Of a stretch of 64,000 nucleotides of DNA, positions 42,324 to 50,753 are shown in pieces. Each line of letters opens with the position of its first letter. Within the stretch, counting starts at the first letter, position 1. Under the pieces are notes generated by a model. The model ran no database searches. It was not told the origin of the DNA and was given only the letters and a program-made list of their open reading frames with translations. The DNA is from JAVSMW01 sp032027005 (lineage in GTDB: Bacteria; Bacillota; Thermincolia; Thermincolales; UBA2595), in the NCBI GenBank assembly GCA_032027005.1, contig JAVSMW010000015.1, positions 25,594-89,593 on the forward strand, given 5' to 3'. The position numbers and the translations under genes were made by a program.

Positions 42324-43229
42324 ATGTTAAAAAAAGTCGTATTCTATTGGTTTTTCCTGGTTTCACCGATCCTGGCTCTGTTTAGTGTTGGCAACTCTCC
42401 TGCGGCAATCTCCGCAAATCAGATTTCCCTGAAGTTGGACGGAAAGGACGTGACGACCTCGGCTTTGCCGGTCATTGAAAATGGCAGGACTCTTATCCCC
42501 ATCCGCTTTATTTCGGAAGAAATGGGGGCCATTGTTGGATGGGACGGCGTGGACCGGACTGTTACTGTTGCCAAGGGAAGTAAGAACACGTTTTTAAGAA
42601 TCGGGAGCTGTCTTGTCCAATACAACGATGGAACAGCCTATAATATAAGTGATGTTGCCCCGAAAATTATCAACGACCGTACTTATGTTCCTTTAAGGCT
42701 TATCGGGAATGCCCTCGGGATAGGGGTAGATTGGGACCAAAACACCAGAACTGTCATCGTCGATTCTCAAAAAACCACGAACATCACGCCCTTTTTTGAT
42801 GTTAAAATAACAGCCCCGAAATCGGGAGAAACCATAATAGGGAAAACCGGCGTTCAGGTTACAATACCCGAAAATTTAAAAGGACGGGCCAAAGAAATGA
42901 AGCTATTGCTGCTGGATAAAAATACAGGCAAAGGCTTTGTGATAGCGGCGTCAAAGCCGCCTTTTGCGCCAATTGATTTTCTACCCAGAATTGAAGATAA
43001 GGGCGAAAGGCTCCTCGTGGCAGCTTTGTATGATGCAAATAGAAAATTTATCGGCGGAGATATCATCCAGTTGAATATTGACGTGCAGCCCCAGATTTCT
43101 CTGGCAGGGCTTAAAAATTCCGATATCATCAGCGAAACCGCTTCAATCAGCTCTGGCCTCAATTTTTTAGCCACTTATGTTAAATACGTTCTTACGAATC
43201 AGGACACCGGTGAAGGATGGACACTATGA
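42324..43229 (+). CDS. Secreted copper-amine-oxidase-N-domain protein
   Basis: 301 residues from ATG 42324 with GGGAGGAAGACAACC upstream; the frame open from 42246 is not needed. A signal peptide (MLKKVVFYWFFLVSPILALF..., ending near ISA-NQ) is followed by the CuAO-N domain (ISLKLDGKDVTTSALPVIENGRTLIPIRFISEEMGAIVGWD..., with a second half at ~115-150) and a beta domain with FDVKITAPKSGETIIGKTG. The end, ATYVKYVLTNQDTGEGWTL, stops where homologues usually continue with a further Ig-like strand, so the C-terminus may be truncated. It overlaps the glycosyltransferase start by four bases. Confidence 0.8.
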   Translation: MLKKVVFYWFFLVSPILALFSVGNSPAAISANQISLKLDGKDVTTSALPVIENGRTLIPIRFISEEMGAIVGWDGVDRTVTVAKGSKNTFLRIGSCLVQYNDGTAYNISDVAPKIINDRTYVPLRLIGNALGIGVDWDQNTRTVIVDSQKTTNITPFFDVKITAPKSGETIIGKTGVQVTIPENLKGRAKEMKLLLLDKNTGKGFVIAASKPPFAPIDFLPRIEDKGERLLVAALYDANRKFIGGDIIQLNIDVQPQISLAGLKNSDIISETASISSGLNFLATYVKYVLTNQDTGEGWTL

Positions 43230-44227
43230 AGATCGTACTGGTAACCCCTTATTATCATCAGCCCCGGGGAAATTCGGTGACTGTTGAGCGTATTTCTCTC
43301 GGGCTTCATGGTCTGGGAATTACAAGTGAAATTTTATCTATCACCAAAAACGACCCGCTGCCTAAGCTTCCCGCGGCGGATTTGGTGCATGGCTTTAATG
43401 CCAGTGAATTTCATTATTTCTGGGATTCTAGAGGTTCATCAAGGATACCTTATTTAGTCACTTTAACAGGAACAGATATTAACTACGGACTTTTTAATGA
43501 AAAAACAAGGGCATCTATTATCAGGACTTTAGAAGGTGCCAAAGCCATTCATGTTTTTAACCGGGCCGCAAAAGAGTTGCTATATCAAGAGGTGCCGGGG
43601 TTAAAAGATAACATACACGTGATCCCTCAGGGAACTCATGATTTTTCGCCTATCCGGGTCAGGGTTAAGGAGGATCCAGATTGTTTTATATTTGTCCTCC
43701 CGGCAGGTATTCGGCGGGTTAAAAATATACCTTCAGCAATTTCAATGTTAGCTCCGCTGTGCGAGGGAAATCCAAAAATACGATTATGGATCGTGGGACC
43801 AATTATCGAGGACGGGGAATGGGACCATGTGCAAAAAAAGATTGACGAAAACTCTCATTGGATTCGCTACTGGGGTGAAGTACCTCACGCTGAAATGGGG
43901 CCAATTTATCAATCTGCCGACGTTGTACTGAATACTTCTTTGGCAGAGGGGCAGTCTTCGGCAATTTTGGAAGCGATGGCAATGGGTATACCTGTTCTGG
44001 TTTCGGATATTGCAGGCAACCGGGAAATCGTGCAGCATGGCAAAACAGGGTTTCTGTACCATGGAAAACAAGATTTCGCTCATTATGTCCACAGTCTGAT
44101 AAGAGATAAGGGACTACGGGAGGAGATGGGGATGATGGGCAAAAAATATGTCCAGACCCATCATTCCAGCGAAAGTGAGGCTTTGGCTCTGCAAAATATT
44201 TACTGCCAGATTCTTAAGCTGCTTTAA
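43226..44227 (+). CDS. Glycosyltransferase family 4 protein
   Basis: 333 residues from ATG 43226 (MKIVLVTPYYHQPRGNSVTVERI), overlapping the previous stop (ATGA), with GAAGG eight bases upstream. GT-B fold: N-terminal Rossmann domain, then VLPAGIRRVKNIPSAI, and the donor site SLAEGQSSAILEAMAMGIPVLVSDIAGNREIV with E-x7-E. It transfers an activated sugar to an unknown acceptor. Its coupling to a secreted CuAO-N protein is unusual and may reflect a deletion between the genes. Confidence 0.88.
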   Translation: MKIVLVTPYYHQPRGNSVTVERISLGLHGLGITSEILSITKNDPLPKLPAADLVHGFNASEFHYFWDSRGSSRIPYLVTLTGTDINYGLFNEKTRASIIRTLEGAKAIHVFNRAAKELLYQEVPGLKDNIHVIPQGTHDFSPIRVRVKEDPDCFIFVLPAGIRRVKNIPSAISMLAPLCEGNPKIRLWIVGPIIEDGEWDHVQKKIDENSHWIRYWGEVPHAEMGPIYQSADVVLNTSLAEGQSSAILEAMAMGIPVLVSDIAGNREIVQHGKTGFLYHGKQDFAHYVHSLIRDKGLREEMGMMGKKYVQTHHSSESEALALQNIYCQILKLL

Positions 44228-44489
44228 CTCACCGACCAGCATCTCCAGACTTTTCTGAACATCGTCAAGAACCGGAAGACCTACACTGTACTACGACCAA
44301 ATACAGAAGAATCATGATCAATCTGTACTACGAATCGATGTTCGGTCAGCTTCTGATTATAATTGCTGGTTGCCGTTTCCCCCGTTGACAACGATATCCC
44401 TCCCATTTTAGACAAACACTCTTTATGACCTTCCTGAATAACATAATTTAGAGCTTTGATGCTTGCGGGTTAAAAGGGAGGTATCTAGA
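44228..44489. other. Gap with a possible reverse-strand remnant
   Basis: No supported gene. On the minus strand an open stretch of ~57 codons reads SIKALNYVIQEGHKECLSKM then GGISLSTGETATSNYNQKLT, with protein-like composition but no clear start or known family. It may be a decayed gene. Confidence 0.3.
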
Positions 44490-45275
44490 TTGCTTGGTTT
44501 CTTCACAGATCCTGATCATATTATCGCTATAGGTCTCTTGGCCAGTTTATGTGCCGGTCTGGCCACGGCTGTTGGGGCTTTGCCAATTTTCTTCACCAGC
44601 AATATTCACAAAAAAGTGTTGGATATTCTGCTGGGGTTTGCTGCTGGTATAATGCTTGCCGCTACTTCCTTCAGTTTAATTATTCCAGCCATTGAAGCAG
44701 GCGGTGGTGGTGTAAAAGGTGCGGCAATAACACTCTTTGGCATCTTGGTAGGGGGAATCTTTTTAGACTTAATAGATAAGTTTTTCCCGGATACCAACCT
44801 CCTGGGAGGACCCGCGCAAAATCATAACAATTTGCGAAGGGCCTGGATCTTTGTGTTAGCCATTACTGTTCACAATTTCCCTGAGGGTTTAGCCGTAGGA
44901 TTAGGATTCGGCAGTGGGGACATTAACAATGGTTTTAATCTTGCCATTGCTATTGGTCTGCAAAACATTCCGGAGGGCTTGGCGGTATGTTTACCCCTGT
45001 TAAGGGAAGGTTTAAAGACTTGGAAGGTTTTTTTGGTGGCCTTGATTTCCGGCCTGGTAGAGCCCATTGGAGGGCTAATAGGAGTAAGCCTGGCACACTC
45101 TGCGGCCTCAGTTTTACCCTTTGGCTTGGCTTTTGCCGCAGGTGCCATGCTTTTTGTAATAAGTCACGAAATTATTCCTGAAACCCAGAAAAAAGTGGCT
45201 TCTAAAGCCGCAACACATGCTTTGCTAATGGGTTTTGTGATTATGATGTTTTTAGACAATGTGTTAGGAGCCTGA
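44490..45275 (+). CDS. ZIP-family metal transporter (GufA-like)
   Basis: 261 residues from TTG 44490 (MLGFFTDPDHIIAIGLLASL), ten bases after AGGGAGGT. Eight membrane helices. The metal-path motifs VHNFPEGLAVGLGFGSG (TM4) and IGLQNIPEGLAVCLPL (TM5) are complete, as is FVISHEIIPE. ZIP proteins import Zn, Fe or Mn into the cytosol. The start at 44463 would extend ahead of the SD and is rejected. A bidirectional terminator follows. Confidence 0.92.
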   Translation: MLGFFTDPDHIIAIGLLASLCAGLATAVGALPIFFTSNIHKKVLDILLGFAAGIMLAATSFSLIIPAIEAGGGGVKGAAITLFGILVGGIFLDLIDKFFPDTNLLGGPAQNHNNLRRAWIFVLAITVHNFPEGLAVGLGFGSGDINNGFNLAIAIGLQNIPEGLAVCLPLLREGLKTWKVFLVALISGLVEPIGGLIGVSLAHSAASVLPFGLAFAAGAMLFVISHEIIPETQKKVASKAATHALLMGFVIMMFLDNVLGA

Positions 45276-45311
45276 AAAAGATGTGATTTAGCTTTTGTAA
45301 AGGGCCGTAAA

Positions 45312-45345
45312 AAGCCCAAGGTCACACTGACCTTGGGCTTTCTTG
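45312..45345. terminator. Bidirectional terminator
   Basis: AAGCCCAAGGTCA (45312-45324) pairs perfectly with TGACCTTGGGCTT (45328-45340) around CAC, followed by TCTTGTT. It lies between convergent genes. Confidence 0.85.
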
Positions 45346-45985
45346 TTATTTGGGATTCTCCGCAGCTTCTCTGCGTCTATCTAAAAATCTATATTTTTCA
45401 TTAAGCTTAATATACCAGGCTGCCGCCTGCTGTTGTATGAGAAAGGCCAGAGAGACCATCAGGGCGGCATTGGGACCAAAAGCTGCGGCCGCCAGTCCGA
45501 TTGAAATCGATAGGTTCCTGAGGGCGGTAGAGAACACCAGGGCCAGCGCGTCCTGTTCGTTAAAGGCAGTCCTGCCGATAAAAGTAGCCATAAAGTAATT
45601 AATACCGTAACATGGTGAATGCAATTGTCATATTGCCCGTTGGCAGCAGTGCGGTAATGGCTAATCCGGCAAAAAGCTCCGGCTCCTTGAGCAGAAACCC
45701 AACGCCTAGGAAATAGGCGACGACCGGTATAACCAGGAAATTTAAAAACATTATTGTTGACATTAATCTGCCCTGGGACAGGTTTAGTACTTCTTTGAGC
45801 TTGAAACCAATCATAGTGGGATAAATCATCAGTACCGTTACAGGCAGGATAAAGTTTTTCAGGAGCGAGGTGTCGATAACCATTCCCATACTAAACCCTA
45901 ACAACAAAATAACCGGAATGGCCTTAGCAACGTTCTTTGAGGGCCAGAAGAAAATATTTTTCATTATTTTTTGTCCTGCACTCAT
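45346..45985 (-). pseudogene. ACR3/bile-acid-symporter-family permease with internal deletion
   Basis: Two frames make up the gene. The first (45985 to 45599) gives 128 residues, from MSAGQKIMKNIFFWPSKNVA to LFAGLAITALLPTGNMTIAFTMLRY. The second (to 45346) continues as INYFMATFIGRTAFNEQDALALVFSTALRNLSISIGLAAAAFGPNAAL. Family members have about 320 residues in one frame; here only ~210 remain. About 100 residues in the middle are missing and the frames do not match at the junction near 45600. The full protein would export arsenite or transport anions. Confidence 0.8.
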
Positions 45986-46045
45986 GGCATTACCTCCTTC
46001 GGTTATAAACAGGGTCCTCTTTAGTAAGAGGGCTATATCCTGATT

Positions 46046-46062
46046 ATACCCCCGGGGGGTAA
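46046..46062. promoter_or_regulatory. CsoR/RcnR-like G/C-tract operator
   Basis: ATACCCCCGGGGGGTAA is a near-palindrome of a C-tract and a G-tract flanked by TA, the pattern of CsoR/RcnR-family operators. It lies about 60 bp upstream of the broken permease on its 5' side. No CsoR gene is in the window. Confidence 0.5.
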
Positions 46063-46151
46063 CGAATGCAACCCTGATCTGTAATCTATAGATGTATTAT
46101 TATTATTTCTGCTATAATAGTTAATTATATAATGCAGAAGGAGTTACTTAC

Positions 46152-47567
46152 ATGGGAAAAGAAACAGGCGAATTATTAAAACTGGATATTGTGTCCTTGG
46201 CAGAAAAGTACAAAAGCAAGCTGGTATCTCCTGTCGAAGTTACAACCGCAATATTATCAAGAATAGAAGATTTCAATCCCCAATTGAATGCCTTTATTAC
46301 TATCATGTCTGAGCAGGCTGTGGAAAGTGCCAAAAAAGCTGAACATGAACTGGTGAGGGGAGAATGGAAAGGGTATCTGCACGGAGTACCGGTTGGGCTT
46401 AAGGATTTGATCGAAACTGCCGGTGTCCGGACAACCATGGGCTCAAGGATTTACTGTGATTATATTCCTCAGGATAATGCGACAGTTGTTAACATATTGC
46501 AGCAAAATGGTGCTGTCATTTTGGGGAAATTGAATACCCATGAGTTTGCTTATGGACCTACAGGAGATGTCTCTTACTTCGGGCCTGTTGGCAACCCTTA
46601 TGACAGGCAAAAAATGACAGGCGGTTCGAGCAGCGGGGCTGGTGCAGCAGTATCTGCCGCCATGTGCTTTGGGGCCTTAGGAACTGATACCGGAGGTTCA
46701 ATCCGGATTCCGTCTTCTGCCTGTGGGATTGTGGGGATGAAACCAACCTTTGGCCGGGTCAGCAAATATGGAGTCTTTCCCTTAGGATACAGCCTTGATC
46801 ATGTCGGGCCCATGACCCGAACCATTCGGGATAATGCAGTTATGCTTGGTATTTTGGCAGGTTATGACAAACAGGATCCTTATTCTCTGAATCGGGCTGC
46901 GGAAGACTTTACGCGTTTACTGGGCCAAGGGCTGAAAGGAACAGTTATAGGGATTCCCCGGTCATACTTTTACAACAATGTCGAACAGCAGGTATCTGCT
47001 GCCCTTGATCATGCCAAACAGGTATATCGGGACCTTGGGGCGGCAGTAATTGAAGTGGATCTTGACCTGGATGATGTACCATGGGCGCAATTAGCAACGA
47101 TTAGGAGCGAAGCCTATGCTGTACATGAGAAGTGGATTGAGACCCAGCCAGACCTGTATCACCCTGAAGTCAGAGACCGCCTGGTGGCCAGTAAAGAAGC
47201 AAAGGGCTACGAATATGTAAAGGCCGGCCTGATTCGTCGTGAAGCTGTTGGCAGGTTTAAGCAGGTCTTTGAACATGCAGATGCCCTGCTGGTACCGACC
47301 TTGGCAATAACGCCCAAGTCCATTGGGCAGCGAGAAGTTGAAATTAACGGTGAAAGGGAACATATTTATTCGGCTTTGCTGCGTCTAAATGGACCTGCCA
47401 ATTTAACCGGACTGCCCAGTTTGTCAGTGCCCTGTGGATTTTCCACCGACGGCATGCCCATCGGCATGCAGCTTATAGGTAACCACTTAGCTGAAGCCAA
47501 TCTGTATCGAATCGGGTATGCCTTTGAACAAAAAGCCGGAATTACTACATTAAAATGGGATATTTAG
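46152..47567 (+). CDS. Amidase signature family protein (GatA-like)
   Basis: 471 residues, start ATG 46152 after AGAAGGAGTTACTTAC. The Ser-cisSer-Lys triad is visible: Lys in VGLKDLIETAGV, Ser in GGSSSGAGAAVSAAM and cis-Ser in GTDTGGSIRIPSSACGIVGMKPT. It is as long as GatA of the Asp/Glu-tRNA amidotransferase, but gatB and gatC are not adjacent, so a stand-alone amidase is as likely. It is followed by its own terminator. Confidence 0.88.
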   Translation: MGKETGELLKLDIVSLAEKYKSKLVSPVEVTTAILSRIEDFNPQLNAFITIMSEQAVESAKKAEHELVRGEWKGYLHGVPVGLKDLIETAGVRTTMGSRIYCDYIPQDNATVVNILQQNGAVILGKLNTHEFAYGPTGDVSYFGPVGNPYDRQKMTGGSSSGAGAAVSAAMCFGALGTDTGGSIRIPSSACGIVGMKPTFGRVSKYGVFPLGYSLDHVGPMTRTIRDNAVMLGILAGYDKQDPYSLNRAAEDFTRLLGQGLKGTVIGIPRSYFYNNVEQQVSAALDHAKQVYRDLGAAVIEVDLDLDDVPWAQLATIRSEAYAVHEKWIETQPDLYHPEVRDRLVASKEAKGYEYVKAGLIRREAVGRFKQVFEHADALLVPTLAITPKSIGQREVEINGEREHIYSALLRLNGPANLTGLPSLSVPCGFSTDGMPIGMQLIGNHLAEANLYRIGYAFEQKAGITTLKWDI

Positions 47568-47610
47568 AAATCTCGGCTATCGGTAGTGGTGATTTTATAA
47601 GAATTTTTTC

Positions 47611-47641
47611 AAAGGGGTTCGCATCAGCGAACTCCTTTTAT
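47611..47641 (+). terminator. Terminator after the amidase gene
   Basis: AAAGGGGTTCGC pairs with GCGAACTCCTTT (one G-T) around ATCA, followed by TATC. A T-tract precedes it (TTTTTTC). Confidence 0.6.
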
Positions 47642-47652
47642 CATATCGTAAA

Positions 47653-47746
47653 ACTCCCACTTCTATAAGTGGGAGTGGTTCCCCATACTCTGCTTCGGTG
47701 GGGGTTGACTCCCCACCGAAGTCTCGATGTTCAACTTTAGTTGAAC
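47653..47746. repeat. Three tandem perfect hairpins
   Basis: Stems: ACTCCCACTT/AAGTGGGAGT (47653-47676), CTTCGGTGGGG/CCCCACCGAAG (47693-47721) and GTTCAACT/AGTTGAAC (47729-47746). They lie between the amidase terminator and the ABC importer. Hairpin chains of this type resemble ends of IS200/IS605-like elements; no transposase is present, so a remnant is possible. A leader with a regulatory role for the importer cannot be excluded. Confidence 0.6.
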
Positions 47747-47814
47747 GAGTTCACTCACCCATTGGTGTCCTCTTAAGTATACTGTAATGGGGACTTGAAA
47801 GGGGGGAGATATCA

Positions 47815-48582
47815 TTGAAAAATGTTGTGGAGCTGCATAACATCGGGATGAAATATCAGTCCCTCAATGGAGAAATTCCTGCCCTGGCCAACATTAATCT
47901 GGAGATTCATGAAGGGGAATTTGTGAGCATTGTCGGTCCCAGCGGCTGTGGGAAATCGACCCTGTTATCGATAGTGGCGGGGTTATTGCGCCCTACTTCA
48001 GGCAGTGTTTTGGTGGAGGGTGAAAAGGTCACGGGCCCATCAAAGAAGATTGGCTATATGCTGCAAAAGGACCATTTGTTTGATTGGCGAACCATTGCCC
48101 AAAATGTCCTCCTGGGCCTGGAAATCCAAAAATCGATAACCCCTGAGGCCAGGGAATATGCCGAACGCCTTCTCGTCACATACGGTCTCGCAGAATTCCG
48201 CCATAAATACCCCAGCCAGCTGTCGGGGGGGATGAGGCAGCGCGTGGCCCTTATCCGCACTCTCGTTACAAATCCGCGCATCTTGCTTTTGGATGAAGCT
48301 TTTTCAGCCCTGGATTACCAGACGAGGCTGGCTGTAAATGATGATATTTATGCCATTATGAAAAAAGAAAATAAAACAGCCATCATGGTCACCCATGATA
48401 TTGCAGAAAGCATCAGCATGTCTGACCGGGTTATTGTACTTACCCGCAGGCCGGGAACCATCAAAAGCTGCCACAACATTGAGATGCGAATGGATATAAG
48501 AACTCCTTTAAGCTCAAGGGAAGTACCGGAATTCCAGACATATTTTCGGCAAATATGGAAGGAGCTGGACGTCCATGTTTAA
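47815..48582 (+). CDS. ABC importer ATPase, nitrate/sulfonate/taurine/thiamine-precursor type
   Basis: 255 residues, start TTG 47815 after GGGGGGAGATATCA. Walker A GPSGCGKSTLLS, Q-loop, signature LSGGMRQRVALIRTL, Walker B ILLLDEAFSALD and switch His (VTHDIAES) are complete, so the subunit is functional. The SsuB/TauB/ThiZ class fits the permease and binding protein downstream. It overlaps the permease start by eight bases. Confidence 0.93.
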   Translation: MKNVVELHNIGMKYQSLNGEIPALANINLEIHEGEFVSIVGPSGCGKSTLLSIVAGLLRPTSGSVLVEGEKVTGPSKKIGYMLQKDHLFDWRTIAQNVLLGLEIQKSITPEAREYAERLLVTYGLAEFRHKYPSQLSGGMRQRVALIRTLVTNPRILLLDEAFSALDYQTRLAVNDDIYAIMKKENKTAIMVTHDIAESISMSDRVIVLTRRPGTIKSCHNIEMRMDIRTPLSSREVPEFQTYFRQIWKELDVHV

Positions 48583-49417
48583 GCGTCCCAAGACTTCTAC
48601 TGATAATTCACAGCCTCAATCGTTTTCTCCGGAACATCAGGATTTTTTAAAAGGTGTCCAGCGTCAAAAAATCATGATCAGATTCACCCAAATTTTTATC
48701 CTGATTCTGGCTTTGGGTTTTTGGGAACTTGCGGCGGCTCTAAAAATCGTGGATCCCTTCATCACCAGCCAGCCCTCCCGGGTTTTCAGGACCATGCTAA
48801 TGCTTCATCAGGAAGGGGTGCTGATCGAGCACATTGCCGTGACCTGCCTGGAAACTGTGATTGGTTTTGTTCTCGGAACGGTTTTGGGGACAATTTTAGC
48901 CATTGTTTTATGGTGGTCGGAATTTATCTCCAAGGTTTCCGAGCCATATCTTGTCATCTTAAATAGTCTACCCAAGATAGCCCTTGGCCCCATCTTTATA
49001 GTCTGGATCGGGGCAGGACCTGCCGCCATTATCGTCATGACCCTGGCTATTTCTCTGATTGTCACTATCCTTGAAGTATTAAATGGCTTTTTAGCAATAG
49101 ATAAAGAAAAAATCAAGCTTGTCCAGACCTTTGGGGGAACCAAGCTCCAAATAATGGCCAAAGTAATTCTCCCCGCATCTCTGCCCACTATCATTAACGC
49201 CTTGAAAATTAATGTCGGGTTATCCTGGGTTGGTGTAATTGTCGGCGAATTTTTGGTTTCCAAAGCCGGGTTAGGCTACCTGATCGTCTATGGGGGGCAG
49301 GTTTTTAAGCTGGATTTGGTAATGACCAGTGTCCTGATCCTTGGTCTGGCTGCAGCCTTGATGTACCAGGGAGTGGTTTACCTGGAAAAACTGCTGGTTA
49401 AAAGACATGAGGCTTAA
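48575..49417 (+). CDS. ABC importer permease (SsuC/TauC/ThiX-like)
   Basis: 280 residues from ATG 48575 within the ATPase stop region. Six membrane helices; BPD_transp_1 domain with VIGFVLGTVLGTILAIVLWW and the EAA loop in VQTFGGTKLQIMAKVILPASLPTIINALKI. The N-terminal tail (~35 residues) is polar. It forms the channel of the importer. Its last codons (KRHEA) are the first unit of a 20-bp tandem repeat. Confidence 0.93.
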   Translation: MFKRPKTSTDNSQPQSFSPEHQDFLKGVQRQKIMIRFTQIFILILALGFWELAAALKIVDPFITSQPSRVFRTMLMLHQEGVLIEHIAVTCLETVIGFVLGTVLGTILAIVLWWSEFISKVSEPYLVILNSLPKIALGPIFIVWIGAGPAAIIVMTLAISLIVTILEVLNGFLAIDKEKIKLVQTFGGTKLQIMAKVILPASLPTIINALKINVGLSWVGVIVGEFLVSKAGLGYLIVYGGQVFKLDLVMTSVLILGLAAALMYQGVVYLEKLLVKRHEA

Positions 49418-49483
49418 CTCAGAGACACGAGGAATAACTCAGAGACATGAGGCATAACTCAGGGACATGAGGAATAACTCAAA
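49404..49483. repeat. Four tandem 20-bp repeats at the end of the permease gene
   Basis: Units begin at 49404, 49424, 49444 and 49464, each close to GACATGAGGAATAACTCAGA. The first contains the permease stop codon, so the array grew from the gene's own end. Each later copy would give a stop (TAA) again. It occupies most of the space before the binding-protein gene. Confidence 0.9.
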
Positions 49484-49522
49484 AGACTGGAAATTTCTTA
49501 ACCGGAAAAGTGAGGGGTAAAT

Positions 49523-50539
49523 ATGAAAAGGAAATCGTTTTTTTTCTTAATTTTTGTCATAATTTTTGGGATAATCATAGGAGTGAGCGGGTGCACTCAA
49601 CAAAGCAGCCAGCAGCAGTTAACTAAAATTCGGCTTTCTGAAGTCACCCATTCAATTTTTTATGCGCCTCAGTATGTTGCCTTAAGCCAGGGCTTTTTTG
49701 CTGAAGAAGGGCTGGAGATTGAACTCTCCAACGGCCAGGGTGCCGACAAAGTTATGACCGCTGTCCTTACCGGCCAGGTTGAAGTTGGATTTGCCGGGCC
49801 TGAAGCCAGTGTATATGTTTTTAATGAAGGAAAAGAAGATAACAGCATTGTCTTTGCCCAACTGACCAATGGTGATGGCACGTTTTTAATGGGCAGGGAA
49901 CCAGACCCGGATTTTAAATGGAGCGATCTTAAGGGCAAGACTGTCATCGGCGGGCGTAAAGGCGGGATGCCTGAAGTAATCCTCCAGTATGTGCTGCGCA
50001 AAAATGGTCTGACTCCCGGTACAGATGTGTTCATTGATACGACAATGCAATTTGCAGCTATGCCTGGAGCATTTCTTGGGGGACAGGGGGATTATGTCAT
50101 CCTCTTTGAACCAACCGCATCACAGATGGAAAAAGAGGGTAAGGCCTATATTCTGGCCTCTTTGGGGGAATCCAGCGGCGAGGTGCCCTACACAGCATAT
50201 TTTGCCGGCAAGAGTTATATTGAGCAGAACCCGGACACCATCCAAAAGTTTACAAACGCCATCTATAAAGGCCAGCGCTGGGTGGATAGCCACACTCCTG
50301 AGGAAATCGCCCAGGCCATCAAAGCACAATTCCCTGATGCCAATGATGAGATTTTAGCTACTGTTGTTAAACGCTATAAAGACCAGAACACTTGGAAGAA
50401 GGATCCTATCCTTATCGAGAAGGATCTCGGCATCTTGCAAAAGGCCCTTCAGGATGCCGGTGTACTCCAAAAAACGGCACCTTATTCTGAAATTGTTACT
50501 ACTGAATTTGCTGAGAATGCCATCAAGAATATCAAATAA
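49523..50539 (+). CDS. ABC importer substrate-binding lipoprotein (NMT1/SsuA-like)
   Basis: 338 residues. A signal peptide with lipobox VSGC (Cys ~24) anchors it outside the membrane. The body has the NMT1/THI5-like fold: LSEVTHSIFYAPQYVALSQGFFAEEGLEIELSNGQGADKVMTAVLTGQVEVGFAGPEAS, typical of binding proteins for sulfonates, nitrate, or pyrimidine precursors. The substrate cannot be told from sequence. SD AAAGTGAGGGGTAAAT. It is the third gene of the importer. Confidence 0.92.
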   Translation: MKRKSFFFLIFVIIFGIIIGVSGCTQQSSQQQLTKIRLSEVTHSIFYAPQYVALSQGFFAEEGLEIELSNGQGADKVMTAVLTGQVEVGFAGPEASVYVFNEGKEDNSIVFAQLTNGDGTFLMGREPDPDFKWSDLKGKTVIGGRKGGMPEVILQYVLRKNGLTPGTDVFIDTTMQFAAMPGAFLGGQGDYVILFEPTASQMEKEGKAYILASLGESSGEVPYTAYFAGKSYIEQNPDTIQKFTNAIYKGQRWVDSHTPEEIAQAIKAQFPDANDEILATVVKRYKDQNTWKKDPILIEKDLGILQKALQDAGVLQKTAPYSEIVTTEFAENAIKNIK

Positions 50540-50547
50540 TTTAATAA

Positions 50548-50589
50548 GCAGGCGGTATTCGATGGTTAATCGAGTACCGCCTGCCTTTT
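50548..50589. terminator. GGCGGTATTCGAT-family hairpin, copy B
   Basis: GCAGGCGGTATTCGAT (50548-50563) pairs with ATCGAGTACCGCCTGC (50569-50584), with one T-G mismatch pair, and is followed by CTTTTTG. It lies nine bases after the importer's last gene. See copies at 36265 and 53006. Confidence 0.85.
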
Positions 50590-50753
50590 TGTGGGTAATA
50601 TTTCAAAGGTGGCAAAATGGTGAGAGAAATGAATGTAGTCAGGAGGATATTAATAAAGTGTCGCAGAATGTAAAACTAATTTGAAATAATATTCTGTATA
50701 TTATGGATTCACGATGATATTATGCCAACAAAAACTGATTAGGAGTGTCAAAA

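Noticed and set aside
46152..47567. Assignment as genuine GatA of the tRNA amidotransferase
   Set aside because: gatB and gatC are not adjacent and the amidase signature alone is not specific; left as GatA-like.
47581..47814. TPP or other known riboswitch upstream of the ABC importer
   Set aside because: The conserved TPP motifs are absent; only the hairpin chain is present.
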